A DNA stretch of 36,182 nt from a bacterium (GCA_024228555.1 JAAETI010000909.1:1-36182), one strand, 5' to 3'. Counted from the first letter of the stretch, positions 1 through 8,671 are shown. The notes: generated by a model from the sequence alone, not told the origin. Numbers and translations are program-made.

Positions 1-413
<413 letters not shown>

Positions 414-506
414 AGTTTGACTGCCTGACGTCCTTGGTTCTCGACTGTCTGATCCGCACTAGTGCTTCACAGACTGAGTGCCATGGAGTCAAACATCAAA
501 GGATGC

Positions 507-587
507 CACATCGGGAACGCTAATTCCCTTTGTTGATGTGACGTGTGTGCTACATCGAGGACGGGGGTCCTCTTTGTGATGTAGCAC
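507..587 (-). promoter_or_regulatory. Two structured hairpins in the rRNA leader
   Basis: Two inverted repeats stand side by side. In the first, 547-556 (GTGCTACATC) pairs with 578-587 and the inner GAGGAC at 557-562 pairs with 567-572, leaving a five-base internal loop at 573-577. In the second, CACATC at 507-512 pairs with 535-540 and GGGAA at 513-517 pairs with 524-528, leaving a six-base internal loop at 529-534. Both have the same design, and the one-sided loops have almost the same sequence (TTTGT and TTTGTT on the plus strand). They lie between the rrn promoter and the 16S start, so processing or antitermination of pre-rRNA is the likely role. That role is inferred. Confidence 0.6.
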
Positions 588-634
588 GTTATTTGCATCG
601 TCTGTACTTCCCCTCCCACCAATGGTGAAAGAGC

Positions 635-680
635 AAGCCAGACGCATGCTGGCTTTTGACACGCTGTTTAGTTGTCAAGG
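635..680 (-). promoter_or_regulatory. boxA-like antitermination element and adjacent hairpin in rRNA leader
   Basis: Reading the minus strand from 680, CCTTGACAACTAAACAGCG resembles the boxA-type sequence that recruits NusB and S10 to rRNA leaders. It is followed by an inverted repeat AAGCCAG/CTGGCTT (635-641 with 649-655). A boxA plus hairpin downstream of an rrn promoter is the usual layout of a Nus antitermination site, although the canonical order puts the boxB hairpin first. On the plus strand the same hairpin is followed by TTTT and could terminate transcription towards the DUF11 gene. The assignment rests on similarity and position only. Confidence 0.45.
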
Positions 681-721
681 AGCCCGGTTCCCCGCGCGCT
701 GAAACGCTCGAGGGGCCTCAT

Positions 722-750
722 ATCATAACCTAACCGAAGTGGTCAGGCAA
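722..750 (-). promoter_or_regulatory. Predicted rRNA operon promoter
   Basis: On the minus strand a -35 element TTGCCT (745-750) and a -10 element TATGAT (722-727) are separated by exactly 17 bp. This is a good match to a housekeeping sigma-factor promoter. Transcription would start near 715, giving a leader of about 300 nt before mature 16S. Its place upstream of the boxA-like site and the two leader hairpins supports the call. Other rrn promoters may exist farther upstream, between here and the divergent DUF11 gene. Confidence 0.6.
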
Positions 751-1060
751 GATCGGTCGGCGTCCCCAAACCCGGGGTCGACGACCGGTACGGCCGGTAT
801 AGAAGCACACCCCGAACCGGAATGCAAATCCATCGCGATCGAGCCAGGCTCTGGCGATGGACAGACCCATTCTGAGGCACCGATGCATCGCCCTGATCTC
901 TACCGGGTACACTGCCAAGGACTAGTGCACTCGGGCGGAGTAAATCCCGATACACATTGTAGTCCTCCTACCACTTAAAGTGGGGGCATAGGAGTTCCAG
1001 AGGTAAGGGCTTACCTCAGGGCAAATAGGGAAAATGGGAAGAATGGAAGGCAAACTGCAC
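751..1060 (+). promoter_or_regulatory. Intergenic region before the DUF11 gene with three inverted repeats
   Basis: No convincing gene is visible here. Three inverted repeats precede the plus-strand gene. The first is CCATCGC/GCGATGG at 830-836 and 854-860, enclosing GAGCC-A-GGCTC (841-851). The second is CCACTT-A-AAGTGG at 971-983. The third is GAGGTAA/TTACCTC at 1000-1006 and 1011-1017 with a four-base loop. GGAAGG at 1045-1050, ten bases before ATG 1061, is a reasonable ribosome binding site and decides the start. I could not find a clear -35/-10 pair for this gene. The odd-centred repeat at 971-983 could be an operator, but nothing in the window says for what. Confidence 0.4.
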
Positions 1061-3361
1061 ATGTCGTATGCGACCAGTAGTGCCCGTCGCTTTGTTGCGA
1101 TCGCTTTGGTGACACTGCTCATGACCGCTCTCGTTGGGACAATCGCTGTCCCCGAAGCAAGCGCCATCGAGCAAACATCCGTGATCGACTTCGAAGCGGG
1201 GCTCAACCCGGGTGACACCCCGGCAAACCTATCAGTTGGCAATGGGATTTCGGGCGCCGCTCTTGGCACCGTGTCACTCGTCGGCTTCAATCCGGATGTC
1301 CCCGGCAATTCGGCGATGATCTACGACGCCTCCTGCGGCGGCCAAACCGTGCCAATCGCCGACCCGGCGTTTGATCCGGCCTTGTGTAGTGGCGGCGACA
1401 GCGACCTCTATTCGCCGGGAGCAGGCAACGTCGCGATTATCACTGAGGATGGCGATCCGCTTGACCCGGATGACAGCGGCCACCCCGACTCAACGTTCTC
1501 CTTCGACTTCACCGCATGGGGCCCCGGAGTCGTTACGGTCGATAGCTTCTCAGTGCGTGACATAGACATCGGACAAGTTGGCGCTATAGCGACGTTCAAC
1601 GATATCGACGGGAACGTCCTGGCCGTGATCTCACTCCCCGAGATTGGCGACAACGCCGTCGCCCAGATCGTTGCCAACGTGAGTGGCGTCGCAACCATGG
1701 TGGTCTACCTCAACGGATCTGGTGCAATCGACAACATCAACCTCACCACTGACTCCCCCATCATCGATCTAGAGCTCAACAAGGATGTTGCGCCCGCAGA
1801 GGTCGAGGTAGGCGATGAAACTACGTTCACGATCTCCGTCGTTAACCAAGGACCCGATGATGCCACCGGCGTTGAGGTGACTGACACATTGCCAGCCGGC
1901 CTGACGTACGTTTCCGACAACGCAGGTGGCGCCTACGACTCGGCATCCGGCGTTTGGACAATCGGCGACCTCGACGTCGGAGACAGCGTCTCGATGGACT
2001 TCGTCGTCACCGTTGACGAGCCGGGCAGCTTCACCAACGTCGCTGAAGTCACCGCAGCCAACGAGGAGGACATTGACTCGGTGCCTGGTGATGGCGAGGG
2101 CGACGACTGGGACGATGCAATCGTCACGGCCGTCGTTCCCCCTGCGATCATCGACCTGGAACTCGTGAAGGACGTTTCCCCGGCAGCAGTGCAGGTTGGC
2201 GGAGAAACAGAGTTCACGATCACCGTTGTCAATCAGGGACCTGAAGATGCAACCGGTGTCGAAGTCACCGACACTCTCCCCGCCGGTCTGACTTACCTTT
2301 CAGATGATGGCGGAGGGACCTACGACGCGGCATCCGGTGTTTGGATAATCGGCGACCTTGCGGTCGGCGACTCTGTTCAGCTCAGCTTCGTCGTCACGGT
2401 CGATGAAGTGGGTACGTTTACCAACGTTGCTGAGGTGACCGCGGCGAACGAGGAGGACAGCGACTCGGTGCCCGGTGATGGCGAGGGTGACGACTGGGAC
2501 GACGCAGTGGTCATCGCAACCGACGACCCGCCGGCCATCATTGACCTCGAGTTGGTCAAGGACGTCGATCCCGCTGAGGTTGAAGTCGGCGGTGAAACGG
2601 TCTTCACGATCACCGTTGTCAATCAGGGTCCTGACGATGCCACCGGCGTCGTCGTCACCGATACTCTGCCAACCGGGCTGACCTACGTTTCCGACAACGC
2701 AGCGGGTGCCTATGACGGTGCCACCGGGGTCTGGACTATCGGAGATCTCGCCGCTGGCGGAAGCGTTGCGATGGACTTCACAGTGACCGTCGACGACATC
2801 GGTATCTTCACCAACGTTGCTGAAGTCACAGCGGCGAACGAGGAGGATATCGACTCGGTGCCCGGTGATGGCGAGGGCGACGACTGGGACGACGCTGTCG
2901 TCACAGTAATCGACATCGTCGAAGCATCATCGACAATCGGTGACTACGTCTGGTTTGACAAGGACAAGGACAAGGTCCAGGACGCGGACGAACTGCCGGT
3001 GGCCGGTGCCACCGTGCGCATCACCAATCAGGCAACCAATGCGACGTCGACGCAGACCACAAACGCCGATGGCAAGTATCTGTTCGCCGACCTCGACGCA
3101 GGAACGTACGTCGTGGAGATCTTGACCTCATCGCTGCCTGACAACCATGCTCTGACCACGGTCGGGACCTACACGGTCACTGTTCTCGACGACGAGAGCT
3201 TTCTTGATGCCGACTTCGGCATCGTGGCGATTCTCCCTGTAACCGGCATGGAGGTCGAAACCGCTGCGCTCTTCGGCTTGATGTTCTTTGCCATCGGTCT
3301 CGGATTGCTCGGATACGAACAGGGCAGACGTCGTCTGGCAACTGGGCCAATCGCGGCCTAA
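1061..3361 (+). CDS. Secreted, LPxTG-anchored DUF11 repeat surface protein
   Basis: A 766-residue protein with every mark of a sortase substrate. Residues 1-35 form a signal peptide (basic start, long hydrophobic stretch, cleavage after PEASA). Residues ~36-233 form a beta-rich domain of the choice-of-anchor kind. Three near-identical DUF11 repeats begin at residues ~234, ~363 and ~493 (DNA period 387-390 bp), each ending in the acidic sequence DSVPGDGEGDDWDDA. A SdrD-B/prealbumin-like domain starts at IGDYVWFDKDKD (~627). LPVTG at 725-729 is followed by a hydrophobic segment and a tail with RRR, the classic anchor. ATG 1061 is preferred over ATG 1034 and 1043 because GGAAGG stands ten bases before it. 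No sortase gene is in the window. A structural or adhesive role at the cell surface is inferred; the ligand is unknown. Confidence 0.85.
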   Translation: MSYATSSARRFVAIALVTLLMTALVGTIAVPEASAIEQTSVIDFEAGLNPGDTPANLSVGNGISGAALGTVSLVGFNPDVPGNSAMIYDASCGGQTVPIADPAFDPALCSGGDSDLYSPGAGNVAIITEDGDPLDPDDSGHPDSTFSFDFTAWGPGVVTVDSFSVRDIDIGQVGAIATFNDIDGNVLAVISLPEIGDNAVAQIVANVSGVATMVVYLNGSGAIDNINLTTDSPIIDLELNKDVAPAEVEVGDETTFTISVVNQGPDDATGVEVTDTLPAGLTYVSDNAGGAYDSASGVWTIGDLDVGDSVSMDFVVTVDEPGSFTNVAEVTAANEEDIDSVPGDGEGDDWDDAIVTAVVPPAIIDLELVKDVSPAAVQVGGETEFTITVVNQGPEDATGVEVTDTLPAGLTYLSDDGGGTYDAASGVWIIGDLAVGDSVQLSFVVTVDEVGTFTNVAEVTAANEEDSDSVPGDGEGDDWDDAVVIATDDPPAIIDLELVKDVDPAEVEVGGETVFTITVVNQGPDDATGVVVTDTLPTGLTYVSDNAAGAYDGATGVWTIGDLAAGGSVAMDFTVTVDDIGIFTNVAEVTAANEEDIDSVPGDGEGDDWDDAVVTVIDIVEASSTIGDYVWFDKDKDKVQDADELPVAGATVRITNQATNATSTQTTNADGKYLFADLDAGTYVVEILTSSLPDNHALTTVGTYTVTVLDDESFLDADFGIVAILPVTGMEVETAALFGLMFFAIGLGLLGYEQGRRRLATGPIAA

Positions 3362-3385
3362 CGCCAACCGGCACTACGACCTGGT

Positions 3386-3415
3386 TGTGGCCCGTCCCCC
3401 AGGGGGCGGGCCACA
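3386..3415. terminator. Strong GC-rich hairpin between convergent genes
   Basis: GTGGCCCG (3387-3394) pairs with CGGGCCAC (3407-3414), with a second CCCCC/GGGGG stem inside at 3396-3400 and 3402-3406. The hairpin sits between the stop of the plus-strand DUF11 gene (3361) and the stop of the minus-strand small membrane protein (3425), so it can end transcription from both sides. There is no U-run on either strand, so it is not a textbook intrinsic terminator. Confidence 0.6.
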
Positions 3416-3424
3416 CTTGTGTCG

Positions 3425-3598
3425 CTAGTTGCGGAGCTTGGCCGCGATCCGGAAGGCAAACACCACCACGACAATCAGCACAAGCATGGATGCCCCCCAC
3501 GAAACCAATCTGAAAACGCCGCGCAACAGCCACAGCGCACCCAACACGAGGACGACACCCACGAGAACGTCGGCAAGAACGTTGCGTAGCCCCTTCAT
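3425..3598 (-). CDS. Small membrane protein, 57 residues, coupled to tyrS
   Basis: Translating the minus strand from ATG 3598 gives 57 residues to TAG 3425. The protein starts MKGLRNVLADVL and has two hydrophobic segments (about residues 7-25 and 31-49) separated by a basic turn (LLRGVFR), with a positively charged end (FRIAAKLRN). Its ATG overlaps the tyrS stop as TGATG, so it would be translated by ribosomes leaving tyrS, and it ends just before the hairpin at 3386-3415. The overlap, hydrophobic composition and position before a terminator argue for a real gene. I do not recognise a family; a function cannot be given. Confidence 0.65.
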   Translation of the reverse strand: MKGLRNVLADVLVGVVLVLGALWLLRGVFRLVSWGASMLVLIVVVVFAFRIAAKLRN

Positions 3599-4794
3599 CA
3601 GTCCGTGAGCCGAACGAAGCGCCGCTTGCCTACCTGGAGTACTGCATCGACGAGCCCCGACCGAGCCATCGTGTCGGCTTCGATCTTGACCCCATCGACC
3701 TTGACCGCGCCCTGGTTGACCATGCGACGACCTTCGGAGTTGGATGCGACGAGACCGGCATCATTGAGGAGAGCGGGAATCCAGATGTCGTCATCTGCGG
3801 GCAGAGCGTGGGTCGGCGTATCTTCCGGTGCATCGTGTTGCTTGAAGAGCCGATCGAAGCTCGTCTCAGCGCCAACCGCGGCTTCCTCGCCCCAGTAGAT
3901 CGCAACGATCTCTCGCGCCAGCCGTCGCTTGGTCTCACCCGGGTGTAGGGAGCCATCGGCGAGGCCAGCCATGGTCGCGGCGACTTCGCTTTCTGAGTTG
4001 CCGGCACCAAGCAGAAACCACTGTTCCATTGCCTCATCGGGGATGCTCATGGTCTTGCCGAACATCTCAGCAGGTTCATCGCGAACCGAGATGTAGTTGC
4101 CGATCGACTGGGACATCTTTTGGTGCCCATCGGTGCCAACCAGTAGCGGCACGGTCAGCACGACCTGCGGCCGCTGCCCCGAGCGCTCCTGAAGATCCCG
4201 GCCCACCAGCAAATTGAATAGCTGGTCGGTGCCGCCGATCTCGACGTCCGCAGCAACCGCAACCGAGTCCTTTGCCTGCAGCAGCGGATACATGAACTCG
4301 ATCATTGAGATCGGCTCGTGGGCTGCCCAACGTCTTGAGAAATCCTCACGATCCATGATCCGCGAGACCGTGAACTTCGAGGTGAGGTCAAGAACATCGT
4401 GCATGTCCATGGCTCCGAGCCACTCCGAATTCGGGCGAAGTTCGAGTCGCTCGGGAAGGAGCAGGCCTTTGATGGTGTCGAGAACGCCGCTCACGTTTTG
4501 CCCGACTTCGTCAAAGTCAAGGCGGCGTCGAGTCGCAGACACACCTGACGGGTCACCAACCTGTGCAGTGAAATCACCAATGATGAGTACTGCTGTGTGC
4601 CCGCATTCTTGAAACTTGCGGAGTTGGCGGAAGACCACAGCCCAGCCGAGGGTCACATCAGGGGCGGTGGGGTCGACGCCAAGCTTCACCCGAAGTGGGC
4701 GATCGAGGCGCAACTTCTCGAGAAGCTCGCCCTCCGGCAAGACCGTGTCGACGCCATCGGTTAGGTATTCGAGTTGCTGTTCGGGTGTCATCAT
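3598..4794 (-). CDS. tyrS: Tyrosyl-tRNA synthetase with altered HIGH motif
   Basis: About 398 residues, class I aminoacyl-tRNA synthetase that attaches tyrosine to its tRNA in the cytoplasm. It shows GVDPTAPD, GDFTAQVGDPSG, the tyrosine-site region EIGGTDQLFN, the KMSKS-type loop KMSQSIGNY (~226-234) and a C-terminal S4-like RNA-binding domain (RRMVNQGAVKVDG to the end). The position of the HIGH signature reads TLGW (residues 48-51), so both histidines are replaced; I checked this on the DNA. An in-frame ATG at 4866 lies inside the upstream glycosylase gene and is unlikely. ATG 4794 (or 4791) gives the usual MTPEQQLEYLTDG start, though no clear ribosome binding site is seen. The gene follows argF and the glycosylase and is coupled to the downstream small membrane protein. 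Confidence 0.93.
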   Translation of the reverse strand: MMTPEQQLEYLTDGVDTVLPEGELLEKLRLDRPLRVKLGVDPTAPDVTLGWAVVFRQLRKFQECGHTAVLIIGDFTAQVGDPSGVSATRRRLDFDEVGQNVSGVLDTIKGLLLPERLELRPNSEWLGAMDMHDVLDLTSKFTVSRIMDREDFSRRWAAHEPISMIEFMYPLLQAKDSVAVAADVEIGGTDQLFNLLVGRDLQERSGQRPQVVLTVPLLVGTDGHQKMSQSIGNYISVRDEPAEMFGKTMSIPDEAMEQWFLLGAGNSESEVAATMAGLADGSLHPGETKRRLAREIVAIYWGEEAAVGAETSFDRLFKQHDAPEDTPTHALPADDDIWIPALLNDAGLVASNSEGRRMVNQGAVKVDGVKIEADTMARSGLVDAVLQVGKRRFVRLTD

Positions 4795-4813
4795 CGTGAC
4801 GCGGAGATTAGCG

Positions 4814-5362
4814 CTACCCAGCCGCGATGAACCGCCACGGTCGTTCAACTGCCTTCGAGATTCCAATTCGGGGCGTCCGCTCTACCGTTCGGTCCCCGAT
4901 ACCTGGCCCCGCGACGATACGGACCGGACCCAAACGGAGATCGGTCCCGTTGTCATCGCCGGTAACAGCAAGCGCTTGGGACAGCTTGCCGGGTCCGTTG
5001 GTGAGATCCGTGTCTCGGCCTCTGCGTCGGATGATCTCGGCCCGCCCCGCAACAGGTTCGCCACCGCGGAGAAGGACTGCATGGGGCACCCCCGGTTCAC
5101 CAACCACAACGTTCATACACCAGTGGATGCCATACGATCGGTAGACATACAGGAATCCTGCCGGTCCGAACATAACGCGATTGCGGTCGGTCAAACCGCG
5201 GTAAGCGTGACTCGCCGGATCGTCGGGGCCGGCATACGCCTCGGTCTCGGTGATCGTCACCGCGGTAGTGATCCCGTCGAACTCAGTTTCGAGCCGGCAG
5301 CCAAGAAGGTTGGCGGCAACTCCAAGTACATCATCATCGAGCAAACTCTCCAGCTGGCTCAC
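4814..5362 (-). CDS. DNA-3-methyladenine glycosylase (AAG/MPG family)
   Basis: A 182-residue protein matching the AAG/MPG family that removes alkylated purines such as 3-methyladenine in base excision repair. Family motifs are clear: ETEAYAGPDDPASHAYRG (catalytic Glu region), TDRNRVMFGPAGFLYVYRSY, GIHWCMNVV, and LTNGPGKLSQAL near the middle. The length is close to the family norm (~190-200). The start is GTG 5362, which overlaps the argF stop as GTGA, so the two are translationally coupled. The gene ends about 20 bases before tyrS. Sitting between arg and tyrS genes is common in Actinobacteria. No oddities are seen. Confidence 0.93.
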   Translation of the reverse strand: MSQLESLLDDDVLGVAANLLGCRLETEFDGITTAVTITETEAYAGPDDPASHAYRGLTDRNRVMFGPAGFLYVYRSYGIHWCMNVVVGEPGVPHAVLLRGGEPVAGRAEIIRRRGRDTDLTNGPGKLSQALAVTGDDNGTDLRLGPVRIVAGPGIGDRTVERTPRIGISKAVERPWRFIAAG

Positions 5363-6267
5363 CCGTTGAGGTAGAGCAGCAAACCGCGGAACGAGTGCAT
5401 GCGATTCTCGGCCTGGTCAAAGATGCGAGACCGACCATGCTCGAGTACCTCGTTGGTCACCTCTTCGCCACGATGAGCGGGAAGGCAATGCATGAAGATC
5501 GCATCATCGGCCGCACTCTCGAAGAGCTCGCGAGTCACCTGGTACGGCATCAACATTTCGATCCGGTCCGCAGCTTCGCTCTCTTGCCCCATCGAGGTCC
5601 AAACGTCGGTGTAGACGACGTCAGCTCCCTCGACAGCCTCAGCTACATCCCTTGTGACCATGATCCTGCCACCGCTGCCAGCCGCGATTGAAGAGGCTTC
5701 AGCGACGATGTCGGCGCCGGGCTCATAGCCTGCCGGGCCGGCCACCCGAATCTCACTGCCGCTCATCGCCCCTGCCAGCATCAGGCTGTGACAAACATTG
5801 TTGCCATCGCCGATGTAGGCGACCTTTGCCTCGTCCAATGGCATGTGCTCAGCGATCGTCTCTAGGTCCGCAAGCGCCTGGCAAGGGTGTGACCGATCCG
5901 AGAGAAGATTGACAACCGGGGCAGCCGAGCTCCCGGCCATCTTGACCAAGTTCTGATGATCGAACACCCGGAATGCCAGCATGTCCAGATAGCGATCGAG
6001 AACCCGCCCGACGTCTTCCACAGCCTCTCGTTTGCCCAGACCAACTTCATCGGCCTTGAGCACCACGGGATGTGCCCCCAGTTCCACGGTCGCAACTTCG
6101 CAGGACACCCTGGTCCTGGTCGACGGCTTCTCGAAGAACAGGCCCACCTTCTGCCCCCGCATGGCACCGGCATACTCGGTCAAATCGCGCTTGGAATCAG
6201 CAGCCAGCCGCAACGCTTCAGTCAAACCATCGCTGCCCAGGTCGGGCACCATCAAGAAGTGGGACAT
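5359..6267 (-). CDS. argF: Ornithine carbamoyltransferase
   Basis: A 302-residue enzyme joining carbamoyl phosphate to ornithine to make citrulline in arginine synthesis. It has the carbamoyl phosphate loop STRT (49-52), the ornithine-specific loop DVWTSMGQE, and the catalytic MHCLPAHRG (HCLPA at 260-264), which separate it from aspartate carbamoyltransferase. ATG 6267 is chosen because AGGAGA lies directly upstream at 6272-6277; the longer reading frame to 6309 runs into pheT. It is the only arginine gene here. In many Actinobacteria the run argC-J-B-D-F-R-G-H lies between pheT and tyrS, so this may be what remains of that cluster, or the others may lie elsewhere. Confidence 0.95.
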   Translation of the reverse strand: MSHFLMVPDLGSDGLTEALRLAADSKRDLTEYAGAMRGQKVGLFFEKPSTRTRVSCEVATVELGAHPVVLKADEVGLGKREAVEDVGRVLDRYLDMLAFRVFDHQNLVKMAGSSAAPVVNLLSDRSHPCQALADLETIAEHMPLDEAKVAYIGDGNNVCHSLMLAGAMSGSEIRVAGPAGYEPGADIVAEASSIAAGSGGRIMVTRDVAEAVEGADVVYTDVWTSMGQESEAADRIEMLMPYQVTRELFESAADDAIFMHCLPAHRGEEVTNEVLEHGRSRIFDQAENRMHSFRGLLLYLNG

Positions 6268-6283
6268 CTCGTCTCCTGTCGTA

Positions 6284-8668
6284 TCAAGCGCCGCCGCGCA
6301 GCTTCGCACCCCGCGCCGCAGCTTCTTCGATCATGTTGCTTCGTTCTGTTGAGATCTCATCGGCCTCGAGGGTGCGATCGGAGGCACGCAGGCGGTACCG
6401 AATCGCGATCGCCCTCTCCCCCGAATCGCGGTAGTCGTCGAAGATCTCGGCGCGCTCGACCAGCGATGATGCGTTCCTAGTCGTGGTCACGATGTCGTTG
6501 GCGGTCGCATCCATCGCAACCTCAAACGAGAGATCAAAGTCCACATGCGGGTAATTCGACACAGGCGCCATCTGCACGCTCGGCTGTTCGGCAACAACCG
6601 GCTTGAGATCAATCTCGACAACCGCAACCCGGCCATTCAGCTCGAACTGCGCTGCAATTTCGGGATGGAGCTCTCCGGCAACACCAACGACCTCTCCCCC
6701 GATCAGCAGCTCTGCGGTACGGGTGGGATGGAGGCCGGCACGGGTGGTGGGCCTTCGCACGATCTCCACACCAAGACCCTCAGCCACAGCTTCAGTAACC
6801 GCCAGCGCGGTTGCGGCGTCGGCGGCCGCAGTTTCCGCAAAGACGCGGGAATCACCGAACGGTCCGACAATGGCTACCCCGAGGCGGTCCGGCTGCTCCG
6901 GCACTCTGGGGTCGTCGCTCCAGGGCCTGGAGTAGAACACCCGGCCGGTCTCGAAGAGCGCGACCGACGCACTCCCCCGGTTTCGGTTGTCCCGAAGATT
7001 GCGGAGCAGCCCTGGGAGAAGGCTCTGTCGGAGCTTCGACTGGTCATCGCGCAACGGGTTGCGCACCGTGACAACATCTACGGCGCCGTCCTCCTCGGTG
7101 TCACCGAACGCAGTCAGCTCATCGTCAGAGACGAAGGGCAGGTTGATTGACTGCATCAGACCCAAGCCTCGCAACACGTTGTGCGCAAGGCGGGTCCGCT
7201 TCTGCTCGATCAGCAGCCCTCCTGCCGGGCCGGTAGGCACCGTTTCGTCGAAAGTATCGAAGTCCGCAAGACGGGCGATCTCTTCAACAAGATCGGCCGG
7301 CCTGGTCAGATCCGGGCGGTTCGTGGGAACCGTCACCGCGAGCGGTTCGTCACCACTGACGTCGAGCTCGATGCGTCGGAGCAGTTCGGCTGACTGCTCG
7401 GGTGTGATCCGATCACCGAGGATCCTGGTGACAGCCCGCGATGGGAGCTGAATGGTCTGTGGCTCCATTGGATTCACGTTGACGTCGATGACGTCTTCGA
7501 GAATCGTTCCGCCTCCGATTGAGAGGAGAAGCTGACATGCTCGTGCGTTGGCGTCGGGCGCCAGGTTCGGGTCAACGCCGCGTTCGAAACGAGCCGATGC
7601 CTCGGATCTCAGATCGTGACGTCGCGACGTGTACATGACCGTCGGTGGATCCCACGACGCTGCCTCCATGATCACACGGTGCGTCCTCTCCCTGACCTCG
7701 GAACGGGCTCCACCCATGACGGCGGCAAGAGATGTGGGGCCATCGGCGTCGACGATCACCAAGTCTCTCTCGTCCAACGAACGCTCCACACCGTCGAGAG
7801 TCTCCAACGTTTCACCGGGTCTTGCCCAGCGAACATCGAGCCGCTCGCCGGCGATTTCATCGGCGTCAAAAGCGTGCATCGGATGCCCCATCTCGAGCAT
7901 CACATAGTTGCTGACGTCGACGATGTTGGAGATCGCACGAATCCCCGCCTTGCGGAGACGCTCCCGCATCCACAGCGGTGCGGGACCGATTTGGACACCG
8001 GTCATCTCTCGCGCCACGAAACGGTTGCAGCCATCGGTGGCAGAGATTGTGACAGCCAACTCCGGGGTTCCGGGGACGGTGGCATGGCTCACATCGGGAT
8101 AGGTGACCGGGATGTCGAACCAGGCCCCGAGCTCCCTGGCCACGCCGATCATCCCCATTGCGTCAGGCCGGTTGCTGGTTATTTCGAGGTCGAAGACAAC
8201 ATCGGGCAGCGCCAGGATCGACTCGAATGGTTCGCCAAGCGGTGCATCATCGGCAAGCACCATGATTCCCTCATGGAGCTCACCGAGTCCGAGTTCACGC
8301 TCCGAGCAGATCATCCCATGAGATTCAACGCCTCGAATCGCGCGCGTCCCGATCCTGAAGTCACCGGGGAGCACCGCACCAGGCACGGCGACGGGGACGA
8401 CGGCCCCTTCGTCGAAGTTCCACGCACCGCAGATGATTTGATGATGTTGCCCATCGCCAAGATCAACCTGGGTAACCCGTACGTTGTCGGCGTTGGGATG
8501 TGCCTCTATCGAAACGACCTTGCCGATGACGACGTCGGTCCAGTCGGCACTGAAGTGTGCGATTTCCTCGACCGCATGCCCGAGCATGTCAAACGCACGC
8601 GCCAATTGCTCGGGGTCCTCGGTGGGAACATCTACATATTCTTTTAGCCAGTTCAGAGATACTCGCAT
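6284..8668 (-). CDS. pheT: Phenylalanyl-tRNA synthetase beta subunit
   Basis: A 794-residue beta subunit of the (alpha-beta)2 enzyme that charges tRNA-Phe, with the normal domain order. The OB-fold tRNA-binding domain is at ~40-155 (VVSIEAHPNADNVRVTQVD). The B3/B4 editing domain is at ~210-370, the B5 domain at ~400-470, then the catalytic-like core, and a C-terminal FDX-ACB anticodon-binding domain (~700-793, SNYPHVDFDLSFEV). The start ATG 8668 is three bases after the pheS stop. Expression probably depends on the attenuator upstream of pheS, because no promoter is visible between the two genes. Confidence 0.96.
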   Translation of the reverse strand: MRVSLNWLKEYVDVPTEDPEQLARAFDMLGHAVEEIAHFSADWTDVVIGKVVSIEAHPNADNVRVTQVDLGDGQHHQIICGAWNFDEGAVVPVAVPGAVLPGDFRIGTRAIRGVESHGMICSERELGLGELHEGIMVLADDAPLGEPFESILALPDVVFDLEITSNRPDAMGMIGVARELGAWFDIPVTYPDVSHATVPGTPELAVTISATDGCNRFVAREMTGVQIGPAPLWMRERLRKAGIRAISNIVDVSNYVMLEMGHPMHAFDADEIAGERLDVRWARPGETLETLDGVERSLDERDLVIVDADGPTSLAAVMGGARSEVRERTHRVIMEAASWDPPTVMYTSRRHDLRSEASARFERGVDPNLAPDANARACQLLLSIGGGTILEDVIDVNVNPMEPQTIQLPSRAVTRILGDRITPEQSAELLRRIELDVSGDEPLAVTVPTNRPDLTRPADLVEEIARLADFDTFDETVPTGPAGGLLIEQKRTRLAHNVLRGLGLMQSINLPFVSDDELTAFGDTEEDGAVDVVTVRNPLRDDQSKLRQSLLPGLLRNLRDNRNRGSASVALFETGRVFYSRPWSDDPRVPEQPDRLGVAIVGPFGDSRVFAETAAADAATALAVTEAVAEGLGVEIVRRPTTRAGLHPTRTAELLIGGEVVGVAGELHPEIAAQFELNGRVAVVEIDLKPVVAEQPSVQMAPVSNYPHVDFDLSFEVAMDATANDIVTTTRNASSLVERAEIFDDYRDSGERAIAIRYRLRASDRTLEADEISTERSNMIEEAAARGAKLRGGA

Positions 8669-8671
8669 TGC

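Noticed and set aside
1760-2912. A CRISPR-like or mobile-element repeat because of the ~388-bp periodicity.
   Set aside because: The repeats are in-frame protein domains (DUF11) of one gene.
7616-8647. A 343-codon plus-strand ORF.
   Set aside because: It is the antisense shadow of pheT, which has full family similarity.
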